64,000 nucleotides of DNA from Sulfurovum sp. (GCA_002733215.1 NVUY01000010.1:1-64000), one strand, 5' to 3'; numbered from the stretch's first letter, positions 8,643 to 19,820 are shown. Translations and numbers: made by a program. The notes: generated by a model from the letters alone, not told the origin.

Positions 8643-9527
8643 TTATTTTGCGTAACGACAGTTCTTTTTACCAAAATGTTTAACTTCATACATAGCTTTG
8701 TCTGCAAGTACTAGTAGTTCATCCAGGTCGCTACTATGCTCAGGGTAGAGGCTAATTCCGATCGATGCTCCAATATGGCACGTATGACCTTTAACGTGAA
8801 TAGGTTTTGTGAGGATATCAATAATACGTTTTGCCATAATGCCAGGCTCATCATTGGATGCTATTTCAGTTAGTAAAATGACATATTCATCACCACCTAT
8901 TCTCGCAACAGTATCGGCTTCACGTATGCAACTCTGAATTTTTTTAGATACTTCTACCAAAACTTGATCACCAATAGCATGTCCATATTTGTCATTTATA
9001 TTCTTAAAGCTATCTAGGTCTATAAATAGTAATGCAAAAGCATGTTTCTTTCGTTTTGAAATTGCCAAGGTTTTTTCTAATCGATCGAAAAAGAGAGTAC
9101 GATTGGGAAGTTTGGTAAGAGCATCATAATGTGCTAAGTCCTGAAGTCGTTTAGTCTCTTCTATACGAGCAGTTATATCCCTGTTGATACCTAATGCACC
9201 GATCATCTGGTTATTATCATCAAGAATAGGAACACACATTGACTCAAGCCAACCGATATGACCATCTTTATGTAAGTATCTGACTTCACCATTCCACTTC
9301 CCGACTTTCTCTACTGATGAAAGGACAAGTGTTGTAATACGATCAACATCTTCAGGGACATGCACTATACGGGCAGGCTGTCCGATAGCTTCTTCTTTGG
9401 TATAACCATACAGCAATTCAGAACCAATATTCCAATCGATAATGATTCCTTCTGCATCTGTTACTACAACAGCATCAAATAAGTGATCAAACGCTTTAGC
9501 CCGTTGCTCTAATATCTTTAAATCCAT
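8643..9527 (-). CDS. PAS-GGDEF diguanylate cyclase
   Basis: A 294-residue soluble signalling protein. A PAS domain with PAC-type end covers roughly residues 8-125 (DGEVRYLHKDG-like core, then INRDIT). It is followed by a GGDEF domain at about 135-294. The active-site motif is GGDEY (211-215), an accepted variant, and RxxD at 202-205 is the inhibitory c-di-GMP site, five residues before it. It is therefore probably an active, product-inhibited cyclase. No membrane segment or receiver domain is present, so the signal is intracellular and unknown. The gene stands alone. Confidence 0.9.
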   Translation of the reverse strand: MDLKILEQRAKAFDHLFDAVVVTDAEGIIIDWNIGSELLYGYTKEEAIGQPARIVHVPEDVDRITTLVLSSVEKVGKWNGEVRYLHKDGHIGWLESMCVPILDDNNQMIGALGINRDITARIEETKRLQDLAHYDALTKLPNRTLFFDRLEKTLAISKRKKHAFALLFIDLDSFKNINDKYGHAIGDQVLVEVSKKIQSCIREADTVARIGGDEYVILLTEIASNDEPGIMAKRIIDILTKPIHVKGHTCHIGASIGISLYPEHSSDLDELLVLADKAMYEVKHFGKKNCRYAK

Positions 9528-9700
9528 TAGTTTATACCTTAAGTTATTATCTTATATAGTAGTATACCTACTTATTCATATCTTGATGTATTTTTTATTT
9601 AGATTACTTTTTGGATTTACTTTCACTTAGTAAGACCACTAAATGAAAACCTTATAATCTAACATATTTTATAATGTTTACCGCTATAGCGATGTTTCCT

Positions 9701-9837
9701 CGTTCCCATGCTTTGCGTGGGAATGCGCCCTGACCAACGGTAGGAAGTGCCCTTCATATACGATATTATTAAAAAATGGGAGTTTGTTTTGTAAATTGAC
9801 TTTGAAGTATGCATTCCCACGTACAACGTGGGAACGA
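9701..9837. repeat. inverted pair of REP-like hairpins (REPIN-like)
   Basis: Two 27-base copies of one palindromic element face each other: 9811-9837 reads GCATTCCCAC...GTGGGAACGA, and 9701-9727 is the same element in reverse orientation. Each forms its own hairpin and together they bracket 83 bases. This is the organisation of REP doublets (REPINs), usually mobilised by RAYT transposases, none of which is visible here. The surrounding gene-free stretch 9528-9851 (324 bases, between pckA and the GGDEF gene) shows nothing else recognisable. Confidence 0.65.
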
Positions 9838-9851
9838 AGAAGAGGTTCCCT

Positions 9852-11444
9852 TTAGAGTTGCGGCCCTGCCGAAGCATAGTCAAACTCTCCGCCATTACCA
9901 TCATAACGGTGGAAGTTTTCCTGGAACATAGCAGCGAGTTTCGCTAACATGGCATCGTACTCTTCTTTGTTTTCCCAGGTATCTCTTGGGTTAAGGACTT
10001 TGTTGTCTTTGACACCATCAAGTGTTTTTGGGATCTGAAGATTAAAGAGCGGGAGTGTATCAAATTCAGCATTGTTGATAGAACCATTTAAAATACCATC
10101 AATACATGCTCTGGTATCTTTAATACTCATACGTTTACCTGTACCGTACGGACCACCTGTCCAACCAGTGTTTACCAGGTAAACATTTACACGATGGTCA
10201 TCGATCTTCTCACCAAGAAGTTTAGCATAAACCGTTGGGTGCAGTGGTAAAAATGCTTCACCAAAACATGCCGAAAATGTTGCAACTGGCTCAGTGATAC
10301 CTCTTTCTGTTCCCGCTACTTTTGCAGTATATCCGGAAAGGAAATAGTACATCGCCTGCTCTTTAGTAAGCTTAGATACCGGAGGTAAAACACCAAAAGC
10401 ATCTGCTGAAAGGAAGATGATGTTATTTGGATGACCTGCCTGCAAGTCTTCTTTATGGTTTACTATGTGTTCTATAGGGTAAGAAACACGTGTATTTTCT
10501 GTTTTAGAACCATTTTCATAATCCACAAGACCATTTTCATCAGCAACCACATTTTCCAAAAGCGCATCTTTAACGATAGCACCATAGATCTCTGGCTCTG
10601 ACTTAGGATCAAGATTGATCACTTTGGCATAACACCCACCTTCGAAGTTGAAAACACCATGGTCATCCCAACCATGTTCATCATCACCTATCAGTGCTCT
10701 TTTAGGGTCTGTTGAAAGTGTTGTTTTTCCTGTACCTGAAAGTCCAAAGAAAAGACATACATCTTCATCTTCACCCACATTCGCTGAACAGTGCATAGAG
10801 AGTTTACCCTCAAGCGGCAACCAGTAGTTCATCATAGAGAAGATACCCTTTTTCATCTCACCACCGTACCAGGTACCACCGATGATAGAAACATTGTCTT
10901 CCACATTGAAGACAACATAAACATCAGAATTCATGCCATGTTCTTTGTACTTTTCATCTACAGTTTTACATGCATTGTAAACAGTAAAGTCCGGTTTAAA
11001 TCGTTCAAGTTCAGACTCTGTAGGACGGATAAACATATTTTTTACAAAGTGTGCCTGCCATGCGACTTCAGAGATAAAACGTACAGAACGTTTACTCGCA
11101 GCACTTGCACCTGCATAGACATCAGTTACATAAATGTTTTTACCCGAAAGTTGTGTCAACGTAATATCTAAAAGTTCTTCATAGATCTTTTTATCTATCT
11201 TTGCATTGACATTACCCCAGGCAATATGCTCGTTTGAAGGTGCCTGGTCTACAAAATACTTATCTTTTGGACTTCGTCCTGTAAAAATACCTGTATCACA
11301 CATCGCTGTGCCTGATGTAGAGATCTTACACTCTCCACTGTTTACTTCGTGCGCTTGCAACTCGTCATAACTCAAATTATAGTAAACATCAGCGATGTTT
11401 TTTAATCCTAGTTTATCAAGTCCGTTGGGCGTTTTGGTACTCAT
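9852..11444 (-). CDS. pckA: ATP-dependent phosphoenolpyruvate carboxykinase
   Basis: Interconverts oxaloacetate + ATP and PEP + CO2 + ADP, the first step of gluconeogenesis. The 530-residue length is typical. Visible motifs are TGRSPKDK (55-62), the kinase-1a P-loop GLSGTGKT (234-241) and the downstream DDEHGW (254-259). A good ribosome site, GAGG, precedes the ATG. Its neighbours are the oxaloacetate decarboxylase genes in the same direction, so enzymes around oxaloacetate are grouped here. Hairpins at 11516-11594 separate it from oadB, suggesting its own promoter. Confidence 0.97.
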   Translation of the reverse strand: MSTKTPNGLDKLGLKNIADVYYNLSYDELQAHEVNSGECKISTSGTAMCDTGIFTGRSPKDKYFVDQAPSNEHIAWGNVNAKIDKKIYEELLDITLTQLSGKNIYVTDVYAGASAASKRSVRFISEVAWQAHFVKNMFIRPTESELERFKPDFTVYNACKTVDEKYKEHGMNSDVYVVFNVEDNVSIIGGTWYGGEMKKGIFSMMNYWLPLEGKLSMHCSANVGEDEDVCLFFGLSGTGKTTLSTDPKRALIGDDEHGWDDHGVFNFEGGCYAKVINLDPKSEPEIYGAIVKDALLENVVADENGLVDYENGSKTENTRVSYPIEHIVNHKEDLQAGHPNNIIFLSADAFGVLPPVSKLTKEQAMYYFLSGYTAKVAGTERGITEPVATFSACFGEAFLPLHPTVYAKLLGEKIDDHRVNVYLVNTGWTGGPYGTGKRMSIKDTRACIDGILNGSINNAEFDTLPLFNLQIPKTLDGVKDNKVLNPRDTWENKEEYDAMLAKLAAMFQENFHRYDGNGGEFDYASAGPQL

Positions 11445-11515
11445 AGTATCCTCTTTTATACATATAATTTATAAACTAAAACCGATCATTTTCAGTTTTG
11501 TTTGAATGCTAAAGC

Positions 11516-11546
11516 ATAAATCAAAAAACAATATTTTTTGATTTAT
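11516..11546. terminator. A/T-rich perfect stem-loop between oadB and pckA
   Basis: A 13-base-pair perfect stem (11516-11528 with 11534-11546) with loop CAATA. The stem ends in six A-T pairs near the loop. It is the second of two tandem hairpins in this gap and may add to termination after oadB or act in the pckA leader. Confidence 0.4.
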
Positions 11547-11555
11547 ACCTTAAAC

Positions 11556-11594
11556 AAAGAAGGGCAAAATGCTAAGACCACTTTGCCCTTCTTT
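11556..11594 (-). terminator. rho-independent terminator of the oad operon
   Basis: A perfect 13-base-pair stem, AAAGAAGGGCAAA paired with its complement, around a 13-base loop (11569-11581). It begins two bases after the oadB stop codon and is followed on the minus strand by a T-rich run. Confidence 0.75.
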
Positions 11595-11595
11595 A

Positions 11596-12924
11596 TTATT
11601 TAAAGATCGACAGCAATACACCTGCTGCGACAGCCGAACCGATAACCCCGGCCACATTTGGACCCATGGCATGCATGAGCAGGATATTACCCGGTTTTGC
11701 CTCTGAACCAACTTTCGACACAACCCTTGCTGACATAGGTACAGCAGAAACCCCTGCTGCACCTATCAGTGGGTTGATAGGGTCTTTTGAAAACTTATTC
11801 ATAAGTTTAGCCATCAGAACACCTGCTGCAGTACCTGTAGAAAAAGCAAGAAGTCCTATGATCATAATTCCCAAAGTCTCCAACACCAGGAATTTGTCAG
11901 CAGCAAGCATAGATCCTACACCTAATCCAAGGAAAATAGTAACAATATTTATAAGTGAATTTTGCATCTCATTTGAAAGTCTATCAACCACACCTGATTC
12001 TTTCGCAAAGTTACCAAAAGTAAATGCTCCGATCAATGGTGCAGACTCAGGAAGTACCAAGATAGCAAGCATCAAAACAACGATAGGAAAGAAAAGTTTT
12101 TCAAGTCTATGTACTTTTCTACCTGTCTTCATTACAATTTTACGCTCATCTTCTGTAGTGAGAAGTTTCATTATTGGAGGCTGTATCACAGGGACAAGTG
12201 CCATGTATGAGTATGCTGCAACGGCAATTGCACCTAAAAGTTCAGGGGCAAGTCTACTGGCAATAAAGATAGACGTTGGTCCATCTGCACCACCGATAAT
12301 AGAGATAGCTGAAGCATCTTGTAAAGAAAAACCAATAGCGACTGCTCCTACAAGTGCACCAAAGATACCAAATTGTGCTGCACCTCCAAGGATTGCTGTC
12401 TTAGGGTTCGCCAAAAGAGGACCAAAGTCTGTCATCGCCCCAACACCCATAAAAATAAGCAGAGGGAAAAATTCATTGGCTATACCCATATTATAAATAA
12501 TACCAAGCATACCACCTTCCCCTCCCATGCCTGCAAGTGGAATGTTGGCAAGCAGTCCACCAAAAGCTATAGGGATAAGAAGTAGTGGCTCAAACTTCTT
12601 AGCAATAGCTAAATAGAAAAGAATAAACACGATGAGTATCATAATAATACGCCCTAAAGAAGACTCAAACCAGTTCATCTCATGTTCATAGTTACTACCT
12701 TTAGGACTCGATGTTCTTTCACCATCATTTAAGTCCACAATAGCATTAATACCTGTAGTCTCCCAAAAACTACCCATAAGTTGAGTAATTGATTTTGGTT
12801 CGTACTCTTTTTTTACCTCTTCAGTGGGTGCAGAAGGCGCGACCTGTCCTGATGCCTGTACTGACGATGTCAATGCGAAAGAAGCAAATAACAAGGTTAG
12901 TAAAAGATGTTTAATAAGCTTCAT
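11596..12924 (-). CDS. oadB: oxaloacetate decarboxylase, Na+-translocating beta subunit
   Basis: Membrane subunit that decarboxylates carboxybiotin and exports Na+. The 442-residue protein has about nine to eleven hydrophobic segments and the conserved stretch [12 protein letters not shown], part of the ion-binding region. The N-terminal 24 residues look like a signal or first membrane helix, followed by an Ala/Pro/Glu-rich linker before the usual beta-subunit core. Such an extension is seen in several marine homologues. It is last in the order oadG-oadA-oadB, with two bases between oadA and oadB. Confidence 0.94.
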   Translation of the reverse strand: MKLIKHLLLTLLFASFALTSSVQASGQVAPSAPTEEVKKEYEPKSITQLMGSFWETTGINAIVDLNDGERTSSPKGSNYEHEMNWFESSLGRIIMILIVFILFYLAIAKKFEPLLLIPIAFGGLLANIPLAGMGGEGGMLGIIYNMGIANEFFPLLIFMGVGAMTDFGPLLANPKTAILGGAAQFGIFGALVGAVAIGFSLQDASAISIIGGADGPTSIFIASRLAPELLGAIAVAAYSYMALVPVIQPPIMKLLTTEDERKIVMKTGRKVHRLEKLFFPIVVLMLAILVLPESAPLIGAFTFGNFAKESGVVDRLSNEMQNSLINIVTIFLGLGVGSMLAADKFLVLETLGIMIIGLLAFSTGTAAGVLMAKLMNKFSKDPINPLIGAAGVSAVPMSARVVSKVGSEAKPGNILLMHAMGPNVAGVIGSAVAAGVLLSIFK

Positions 12925-12926
12925 GC

Positions 12927-14717
12927 TTACTCCATTGTGGCTAAAAGCTGCGCGTCTGAGACTGTATCGTTGACATTGACATTAATAGATGCGATCTTAC
13001 CTGTTTTTGGTGCTGTAATGTCAATTTCCATTTTCATAGCTTCAAGGATCATAATAATATCACCCTCAGCTACTGTATCACCTGGATTTTTAATGATCTT
13101 CCATACGTTACCCGGAGTTTGAGAATGGATCTCAACAGCTCCTGCTCCAGCTGGTGTTGGTGCCGGTGCTGCTGCTTCAGCTACTGCAGTGACGGCTGCC
13201 CCTGCGATTTGAATATCACCTTCACCCTCTGCTACTTGTACACTATATTGCTTACCATCTACTACTACTGTATAATTTCCTGCCATTTCTTCATCTCCAC
13301 TACAATTATTTTTACCTTTTCTAATCATGAGAGGGCCTTCACCCTTCAAGAACGCAATACCTTTTTGATCACAAGCTCCTGCGATGAAAATATTTTCATC
13401 TGTTACCTCCAACCCTTCTTCTTCAAGCACTTTTCTCCAGTGGGCAATAGATTTATTTTCATCTCTATCAGCAATATCCAGAGGATTTTCAGTGGTTGGA
13501 TCAAGCTTGAGTTTTTGGGATGCAAGCTCCATGATCTCTCTGTCCGGTTCAACAGGTGTTTTACCAAAGTAACCAAGTACCATACGTCCGTATCCCGGAG
13601 CGATCTGCTTCCATGGACCAAACATGACATTTGCATACGCCTGTTGCCAGTAGAACTGACTGACCGGTGTCACAGAGGTACCGTAGCCACCACGCTCAAC
13701 CACTTCTTTCATCGCAGCGATCACATCATCAAATTTCTCAAGATCACCTGAATCTCTCATCATCTGAGTATTGGCTGTCAATGCGCCGCCAGGCATAGGT
13801 GAGAATGGAATCAAAGGTGAAACCTGTGTTGCTTCAGGCGGGATCATGTATTCATGAAGACACTCTTTGAGTCGCTCTTCATATTTAAGTATTTTCTCAA
13901 GCTTCAAGTCACCAAGATTATAATTGGTACCTTTTGTTGCGTGCAGCATAGTAAGGATATCCGGCTGAGATGTACCGCCAGATACCGGCGATGCTGCCAT
14001 ATCAATACCATTTGCGCCTGCTTCAAGTGCTGCAAGGTAAGCTGCTACAGAAACACCTGCTGTCTCATGTGTATGAAGTCTAAGGTGAACAGAGTCACCC
14101 AGAAGCTTTCTTGCCATTGCAATGGTCTCATAGACTTTATGAGGATTAGCCGTACCTGATGCATCTTTAAAACAAACAGAGTCAAAATCAATACCGGAGT
14201 CTAAAATATTTCTAAGAGTTTTTTCATAGAAAGCAACATCATGTGCACCTTTACATCCTGGAGGAAGATCCATCATTGTCACCACTACTTCATGGTTAAG
14301 ACCATGCTTTTTGATCATTTCTGCCGAAAATGCAAGGTTGTTCACATCATTGAGTGCATCGAAGTTTCTAACGGTTGTTGTCCCATGCTTTTTAAACATT
14401 TTTGCGAAAAGATCTATCATTTCACGGCTTCCAGTGTCAAGCATCACGGTGTTGATACCACGTGAAAGTACTTGAAGATTGGCGTCCGGTCCTACGATCT
14501 CTCTGAAACCATCCATCATTTCAAATGCATCTTCCTGCAAATAAAAGTAAAGTGTTTGGAATCGTGCTCCACCACCAAATTCGAAGTGATTAATTCCTGC
14601 TTTTTTTGCTGCTTCCAGTGCAGGGAAAAAGTCGTCCATAAGTACACGACCACCAAAGACAGACTGAAATCCGTCTCTAAAAGTTGTGTCCATTACATCA
14701 ATATATTTTTTAGCCAT
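12927..14717 (-). CDS. oadA: oxaloacetate decarboxylase alpha subunit (biotin carboxyltransferase)
   Basis: Transfers CO2 from oxaloacetate to biotin. The 596-residue protein has the carboxyltransferase barrel at about residues 1-300 ([10 protein letters not shown] near the start, metal-binding HTHET near 215), the conserved PYC_OADA domain, an Ala/Pro-rich linker near 515-530, and a C-terminal biotinyl domain with EAMKM, where K562 is the biotinylated lysine. The first motif is [10 protein letters not shown] instead of the usual DTTLRDGHQS, a family variant. It could also be described as pyruvate carboxylase subunit B, but adjacent beta and gamma genes support the Na+ pump. Confidence 0.93.
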   Translation of the reverse strand: MAKKYIDVMDTTFRDGFQSVFGGRVLMDDFFPALEAAKKAGINHFEFGGGARFQTLYFYLQEDAFEMMDGFREIVGPDANLQVLSRGINTVMLDTGSREMIDLFAKMFKKHGTTTVRNFDALNDVNNLAFSAEMIKKHGLNHEVVVTMMDLPPGCKGAHDVAFYEKTLRNILDSGIDFDSVCFKDASGTANPHKVYETIAMARKLLGDSVHLRLHTHETAGVSVAAYLAALEAGANGIDMAASPVSGGTSQPDILTMLHATKGTNYNLGDLKLEKILKYEERLKECLHEYMIPPEATQVSPLIPFSPMPGGALTANTQMMRDSGDLEKFDDVIAAMKEVVERGGYGTSVTPVSQFYWQQAYANVMFGPWKQIAPGYGRMVLGYFGKTPVEPDREIMELASQKLKLDPTTENPLDIADRDENKSIAHWRKVLEEEGLEVTDENIFIAGACDQKGIAFLKGEGPLMIRKGKNNCSGDEEMAGNYTVVVDGKQYSVQVAEGEGDIQIAGAAVTAVAEAAAPAPTPAGAGAVEIHSQTPGNVWKIIKNPGDTVAEGDIIMILEAMKMEIDITAPKTGKIASINVNVNDTVSDAQLLATME

Positions 14718-14747
14718 TTATAATACCTTGCATTTGTGATTTATCAT

Positions 14748-14981
14748 TTATTTGTTCTTGCGAAATTCTGTGACAGCTGCGATAATAGCTGCAACATGAT
14801 GTGCTTCGTCTGTGTCAGCTGTTTTTTCAGGTGCAGCAGGAGCTTTTTCCGGGAAAAATTTAGCGATAATCTTTGCCTGAAGATTTACGACAATTATGAG
14901 TATGATAAGGAATGAGAATACAACTGCCATTCCCAATACCATAAACTTCACACTTTCGAGTATTAAATTAACATCTTCCAT
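14748..14981 (-). CDS. oadG: oxaloacetate decarboxylase gamma subunit
   Basis: A 77-residue protein with one membrane helix (about residues 10-34) and a short Ala/Pro/Glu-rich soluble tail, the expected shape of OadG. The subunit holds alpha and beta together at the membrane and speeds carboxyl transfer. Primary sequence is weakly conserved in this family, so the call rests on size, topology and its position 30 bases before oadA. Confidence 0.85.
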   Translation of the reverse strand: MEDVNLILESVKFMVLGMAVVFSFLIILIIVVNLQAKIIAKFFPEKAPAAPEKTADTDEAHHVAAIIAAVTEFRKNK

Positions 14982-15056
14982 CTAATCTCACTTTCCTATA
15001 TAGTTATAACTCAAATTTTAAAATACTTTAGCTTTCTAGCAGTTAAAAAAGAAGAA

Positions 15057-16439
15057 TTATCTTCTCTTTTTTCTACGATTGTTATTTCGGGTAGCTTTTT
15101 GTTCACCCATGTATCCTTGCATCATCTCATCCACAGTATTTTGATCAAAACCTATTTGCGTTCCGACATTGTTCTGTTTTTGTTCTATAAGATGCGAAAA
15201 AAGCTTCTTCAAGAGTAACTCCTTATCCATATCACCCATATACTCCAGCATGACAGCAGCATCATTATGCACATGAATATCTCTGATCTGTTCTGCCAGG
15301 TACTCACGTCCTGAATCATCAAGTCCTCCACCGCTCTCAATGGTTGCCAGACGCATCTCTGCACCTACTTCTTTTTGTATACGCTGAAGCTCTCTGAACT
15401 CTTCTGTGGTTACCAGAGTGATCGCCTGACCGCTCTTCCCCGCACGCCCGGTACGTCCGATACGGTGGACATAAGACTGAGGATCAAAAGGAATGTGGTA
15501 GTTGAAGACATGTGTGACATCCTTCACATCAAGACCACGTGCCGCAACATCTGTAGCGACCATGATCTTTGTCTCCCCTCTTCTATAGGCTTTTATCACT
15601 ATTTCTCTGTCTCTTTGCTCTAAGTCACCATGTAAACCAGTGGCATTAAAACCAAGCGCCTGTAAATGTTCGGCCAATCTGTCCACTTCTCTCTTCATAC
15701 GACAGAAAATAAGACATTTATTGGTCTTTTCTGTTTCAAGAAGTTTTACAATGGCATCATCTCTTTGAGATTCATTGATCACATAATAACGCTGGTCTAT
15801 GATGTTATTGGTCGTCTCTTCATCCCCTACCACTGAGATGAATTCAGGGTTGTAGAGAATACTCTTTGCCAATTCTTTGATAGGCTCAGGCATCGTTGCA
15901 GAGAAAAGAAGTGTTTGTCTGTTTTGTGGAATGTACTCAAAGATCTCTTTGATCTCTTCGAGGAAACCCATATCAAGCATTTCATCTGCTTCATCAAGTA
16001 TAACTATTTCGGGGTTAAAAACATCGATCTTTCCTTTTTTATAAAGGTCTTTCAGTCTTCCCGGTGTGGCTACGACAATCTGTACACCTTTGTGTATAAG
16101 TGCGATCTGACGACCATACCCTACCCCGCCGTATACAGTGAGTGTACGTATGCCTGCAAAACGACCTAAGTGATAAAGTTCATCAGCCACCTGTGTTGCC
16201 AACTCTCTTGTAGGGGTGATGACCAATGCTCTTTCTATCTCACCCTTTGCCAGTTTATCCATCATAGGCAGACCAAAGGCTGCTGTTTTTCCTGTTCCTG
16301 TATGGGCTTGACCTACCATGTCACTCCCGCTTGCAATGATAGGGATCGCCATCTCCTGTATAGGACTTGGTTCTTTAAACCCTGCTACCATCACACCTTT
16401 TGCCAGATCACGGTGAAAATTAAACTCAGAAAATTTCAT
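15057..16439 (-). CDS. DEAD-box RNA helicase (second)
   Basis: A 460-residue ATP-dependent RNA helicase. Motifs seen are a Q-motif region (SPIQEMAIP, 25-33), AHTGTGKT (45-52), PTREL (76-80), DEAD (149-152), SAT, and HRIGRTGRAG. Beyond the helicase core lies an extension of about 90 residues ending in a short basic tail (NNRRKKRR), shorter and less basic than the tail of the helicase at 1584. It is closest in style to the DeaD/CshA group, but no DbpA-type RNA-binding domain is obvious. It appears to be a separate transcription unit from uppP. Confidence 0.92.
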   Translation of the reverse strand: MKFSEFNFHRDLAKGVMVAGFKEPSPIQEMAIPIIASGSDMVGQAHTGTGKTAAFGLPMMDKLAKGEIERALVITPTRELATQVADELYHLGRFAGIRTLTVYGGVGYGRQIALIHKGVQIVVATPGRLKDLYKKGKIDVFNPEIVILDEADEMLDMGFLEEIKEIFEYIPQNRQTLLFSATMPEPIKELAKSILYNPEFISVVGDEETTNNIIDQRYYVINESQRDDAIVKLLETEKTNKCLIFCRMKREVDRLAEHLQALGFNATGLHGDLEQRDREIVIKAYRRGETKIMVATDVAARGLDVKDVTHVFNYHIPFDPQSYVHRIGRTGRAGKSGQAITLVTTEEFRELQRIQKEVGAEMRLATIESGGGLDDSGREYLAEQIRDIHVHNDAAVMLEYMGDMDKELLLKKLFSHLIEQKQNNVGTQIGFDQNTVDEMMQGYMGEQKATRNNNRRKKRR

Positions 16440-16530
16440 ATTTTATACCTTAAAATAAATGTCCAAAAAAACTTTTTGAACTTAATGAAGTCTCCCATAA
16501 AATCATGGAAACTCTATAAATCCAATACGT

Positions 16531-16583
16531 GTAGGGGTCAACCCCCGTGTTGACCCAGAACAGACACAGGGGTCTGTCCCTAC
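16531..16583. repeat. inverted pair of GTAGGG hairpin repeats
   Basis: Unit 1 (16531-16556, plus strand) begins GTAGGG and carries a GGTCAAC/GTTGACC stem. Unit 2 (16561-16583, minus strand) begins GTAGGGAC and carries an ACAGAC/GTCTGT stem. The head is conserved while the stem sequences differ but still pair, as expected for a structural repeat. Unit 2 overlaps the 3' end of uppP and supplies its TAG stop codon. A third unit lies at 19800-19820. Confidence 0.65.
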
Positions 16584-17344
16584 ATCATCAATAACAAGAT
16601 CACCCCAAAAACAATCCTGTAAATACCAAAGGCAACAAAAGTAAAACGCTGGATAAATACAAGGAAAAGCTTGATCGTAATATAAGCGACAACAAAAGCC
16701 GTCACAAAGCCTATGATAAATGCACCCCAATTCGCATCTGCAAAATCCTGGTAATGCTTCAACAGATCATAACCGGTAACAGCAGCCATAACGGGAATAG
16801 CAAGCAGAAATGAAAACTCCGTAGAGGTTTTTCTATCCAAGCCTACAAGCAAACCCCCGACAATGGTCGCACCTGCCCTACTTGTTCCGGGTACCAGTGA
16901 GAAGATCTGCGCAATGCCTATCCAGAGTGCCTGTTTATAATTTACTTTTTCCACATGCGTGACATGTGCCTTTTTTTCTTTATAAAAGTACTCAAGCACA
17001 AGAAATACAATACCGCCGATGATGAACATCCAGGCTACCGTCTCAACATTAAAAAGTGCTTTGATATGATCTTTAAAAATGTACCCGCCGATCGCCAGAG
17101 GGAGAAAAGCCACAAAAAGTTTTTGCCATAAATCTATTTGTTTGAAAGTGATCTTCTCTCTATAGATAAGCATAACAGCCATAATAGCTGCAAATTGGAT
17201 AATGACCTGGTAAGCCTTGGTAAGTGCATTTTCTTCGATCCCCAAAAATTTGGAAGCGACTATCATATGTCCTGTAGAAGAGATGGGCAAGAACTCTGTA
17301 AAACCTTCGATAATACCTATGATTATCGCTTGAAAAATATCCAA
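16580..17344 (-). CDS. uppP: undecaprenyl-diphosphatase UppP (BacA)
   Basis: Removes a phosphate from undecaprenyl pyrophosphate so the lipid carrier for peptidoglycan and other envelope polymers can be reused. The 254-residue integral membrane protein has the catalytic signatures [15 protein letters not shown] near the N terminus and [10 protein letters not shown] near residue 145-155, with about seven or eight hydrophobic segments. The ABC exporter gene lies eight bases upstream in the same direction. The stop codon lies in a GTAGGG repeat unit, which may have changed the last residues. Confidence 0.95.
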   Translation of the reverse strand: MDIFQAIIIGIIEGFTEFLPISSTGHMIVASKFLGIEENALTKAYQVIIQFAAIMAVMLIYREKITFKQIDLWQKLFVAFLPLAIGGYIFKDHIKALFNVETVAWMFIIGGIVFLVLEYFYKEKKAHVTHVEKVNYKQALWIGIAQIFSLVPGTSRAGATIVGGLLVGLDRKTSTEFSFLLAIPVMAAVTGYDLLKHYQDFADANWGAFIIGFVTAFVVAYITIKLFLVFIQRFTFVAFGIYRIVFGVILLLMM

Positions 17345-17352
17345 ATTGATTC

Positions 17353-19119
17353 CTATATCATGCTACTGAAGTAGCTTTCATCTTTTGACAGCAGTGTTCT
17401 TGGAGTTCCGCTATCTACTACTTTACCATCTTCCAACACATAAATGAACTCTGCACTTTTAATGGTGCTAAGCCTGTGTGCAATGGTGATCACCGTCTTT
17501 TCACGTAAAAAGTCATGCAGTGCTGCAAAAAGCTTTAGCTCTGTATACACATCCAAAGCTGACGTTGATTCATCAAATATGACCACTTTGGGATCACTCA
17601 ATATCATACGTGCAATGGCAACTCTCTGTCTTTGTCCTCCGCTGAGCTTAATTCCGTCTTTTCCAACAAGCGTATCAAGTCCCAAATCTAACCCTGCTAT
17701 GACATCATCAAGCTGTGCTATATGAAGTGCTTTTTTCACGGCATCCACACCATACTCTTTGCCTAGCGTTAGATTAAACAGCATTGTATCATTAAAGAGT
17801 TTAGGATGTTGCAAGATAAGATGAATATTTTCTCTGATAGTTGAAAGTTTTAAGTTTTTATTTGAAACACCGGCATAGAGTATCTCACCCTCATCCAGTG
17901 GATAAAAACCTACCAGTATGTTCGAGAGTGTTGTCTTACCAGAGCCGCTTGCACCGACTATAGCAACTTTTGACCCTTCTTTAAAGTGCATATTAATATT
18001 TGTTAATATGTTTTTGCCTTTCTGATAGGAAAAAGAGAGGTTTCTGACCTCAATGTCTATGTCGTGCTGTCCCACAAAAGGGTTATATTTTTCTTCTACC
18101 TTTGGTTCCTGTTCCATCTCAAAGATGCTATCAATGCGTTTACATGCTGCTTTTGCTGTAGAGAGTACATACTGAAAGTTAATGATGTCCTGTATAGGTG
18201 TCACCATTACCCAAAGGTAAGAGAATACTGCCAGCATAAGCCCCACAGAGAGGTCAGAGTATGCCACAGCCAAGATGCTAACAGCTCTGAAAATTTCATA
18301 CCCACCTAAAAAAACCAAATAGGAGCACTTAAGTGCTCTGTCACTCTTGTATCCATAGTTCACCGCATGTGTACGCAACTCATCTGCTTTGATGCGACTC
18401 TGTTCAAAGAAGTACTCCTCTTTGTTTGCGGCACGTATCTGATGGAAAAGTTCAAGCGTTTCTGTAAGACTTGACTGAAAAAGTTCTACCGCTTTGTTCT
18501 CTTCTTTCTTCAGGTCACCGATGTTACGTGCAAGTTTCACGGTAAAGAGAATCACCACAGGATTGGTAACCAGTATAAAAATAGCCAACTGCCAGTGTAT
18601 CCACAACAAAATAATTGCCGAGAAAAAAAGCAACAAGACAGCCACAATGAGTTTGGAGATAGTAGAACTTACAAAACCGTCTATGGTTTCGACATCAGTC
18701 ACCAGCTTAGATGTCACCGCCCCTACCCGCATCATCTCATACTCTTTGAGAGAAACACGCTTGAGGTGAGTAATTAAAGACTCTCTCATTTTATATGTAA
18801 TATCTTTTGATATGGAAACAAATACCTTTGTCTGAAGTATGGATAAAAGTGTACTCAACACTCTAAGTACCAAGATAATGACTAATATAAATAGCACATA
18901 CCCTTTGACATCTGAGGTAAAAAGGTTTTCACTTATCCAAGAGATGAACCCATGGTCTTTAGCTAGAAGTAACTCATCTACAAGTATAGGAATAAAAAGA
19001 GGAATGAGTACAACAAGAAGTGTGGCTGCTATGGCTATAATATTTCCTAATATGACTTGCTTTCTATGTGTTAGCAGTTGCTGGAATATACCTTTTATGG
19101 TACAAGATTTAGAGTTCAT
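17353..19119 (-). CDS. ABC exporter, fused permease-ATPase (MsbA-like)
   Basis: A 588-residue half transporter. The N-terminal ~320 residues hold six membrane segments of the type I exporter fold. The ATPase domain has Walker [10 protein letters not shown] near residue 388, the signature [14 protein letters not shown], and FDESTSALD. It forms a homodimer or heterodimer in the inner membrane and may export lipid, a drug or another hydrophobic molecule. The position beside uppP hints at envelope work, but the substrate cannot be told. It is probably co-transcribed with serB upstream (14-base gap) and uppP downstream. Confidence 0.9.
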   Translation of the reverse strand: MNSKSCTIKGIFQQLLTHRKQVILGNIIAIAATLLVVLIPLFIPILVDELLLAKDHGFISWISENLFTSDVKGYVLFILVIILVLRVLSTLLSILQTKVFVSISKDITYKMRESLITHLKRVSLKEYEMMRVGAVTSKLVTDVETIDGFVSSTISKLIVAVLLLFFSAIILLWIHWQLAIFILVTNPVVILFTVKLARNIGDLKKEENKAVELFQSSLTETLELFHQIRAANKEEYFFEQSRIKADELRTHAVNYGYKSDRALKCSYLVFLGGYEIFRAVSILAVAYSDLSVGLMLAVFSYLWVMVTPIQDIINFQYVLSTAKAACKRIDSIFEMEQEPKVEEKYNPFVGQHDIDIEVRNLSFSYQKGKNILTNINMHFKEGSKVAIVGASGSGKTTLSNILVGFYPLDEGEILYAGVSNKNLKLSTIRENIHLILQHPKLFNDTMLFNLTLGKEYGVDAVKKALHIAQLDDVIAGLDLGLDTLVGKDGIKLSGGQRQRVAIARMILSDPKVVIFDESTSALDVYTELKLFAALHDFLREKTVITIAHRLSTIKSAEFIYVLEDGKVVDSGTPRTLLSKDESYFSSMI

Positions 19120-19133
19120 AACACACCATTAAA

Positions 19134-19769
19134 TTACATCGTATCAACAATAGTAAGTATCTCACGTAAATCTTTCACATCCACAGAATGCGTAGCAGCT
19201 TCACGTAAAATAGGTTTTGCACAAAATGCCACACGTGTATCGGCATGTGCGAACATAGAGAGATCATTGGCTCCATCACCTACTACAAGTGTATCTTCAC
19301 GGCTTACACCAAGTAAAGCTTGCAGGCGTGTTATCATATCACCCTTTGCATTAGAGTACATCATTTCTCCACCTACTGCGCCTGTGAGGTTCCCCTCTTC
19401 ATCTGCGTGTAAGAAGTTAGAGAAATCTGCAGAGATACCAAGCTTTTCACATGCTGGTTTTGTTGCGTCTCTAAAACCACCTGAGAAACAGACTACCGTA
19501 TATCCACGCTCCTTAAGTCCATCTACTACTTCTTGTGCGCCAGGCATCATAGGTAAATCTTTACATATCTCATCTACTTTACTTTGTGGTAAACCTTTTA
19601 GCAATACTACACGTTCTACAAGGGAGGCATAAAAGTCTAACTCTCCTGCCATGGCACGTTCTGTAATAGCTACTACCTGTTCTTTAAAGCCAAGCACTTC
19701 TGCAAAAAAATCGATGGTTTCACCATCCATCAATGTTGAATCAAAATCAAATACTGCCAACTTAGACAT
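19134..19769 (-). CDS. serB: phosphoserine phosphatase SerB
   Basis: A HAD-family phosphatase that releases serine from phosphoserine, the last step of serine synthesis. The 211-residue protein has motif I DFDSTL (nucleophile D8, acid D10), motif II CFSGGFR, and motif III/IV VGDGANDLSM. It lacks the N-terminal ACT-type extension of some SerB proteins, so it is the short form. Confidence 0.92.
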   Translation of the reverse strand: MSKLAVFDFDSTLMDGETIDFFAEVLGFKEQVVAITERAMAGELDFYASLVERVVLLKGLPQSKVDEICKDLPMMPGAQEVVDGLKERGYTVVCFSGGFRDATKPACEKLGISADFSNFLHADEEGNLTGAVGGEMMYSNAKGDMITRLQALLGVSREDTLVVGDGANDLSMFAHADTRVAFCAKPILREAATHSVDVKDLREILTIVDTM

Positions 19770-19799
19770 AATATTCCTTCGTATCTATTGTATTATGAT

Positions 19800-19820
19800 G
19801 GTCGGTAAACCGACCCTACG
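19800..19820 (-). repeat. GTAGGG hairpin repeat, single unit
   Basis: Read on the minus strand it begins CGTAGGG and folds with GGTCGGT paired to ACCGACC. The head is shared with the pair at 16531-16583, with a third, different stem. It lies between the divergent serB and metF-like genes. Confidence 0.55.

Noticed and set aside
13119-13751. Long plus-strand frame opposite oadA
   Set aside because: It is a Cys/Ser/Phe-rich shadow of a clearly real gene on the other strand.
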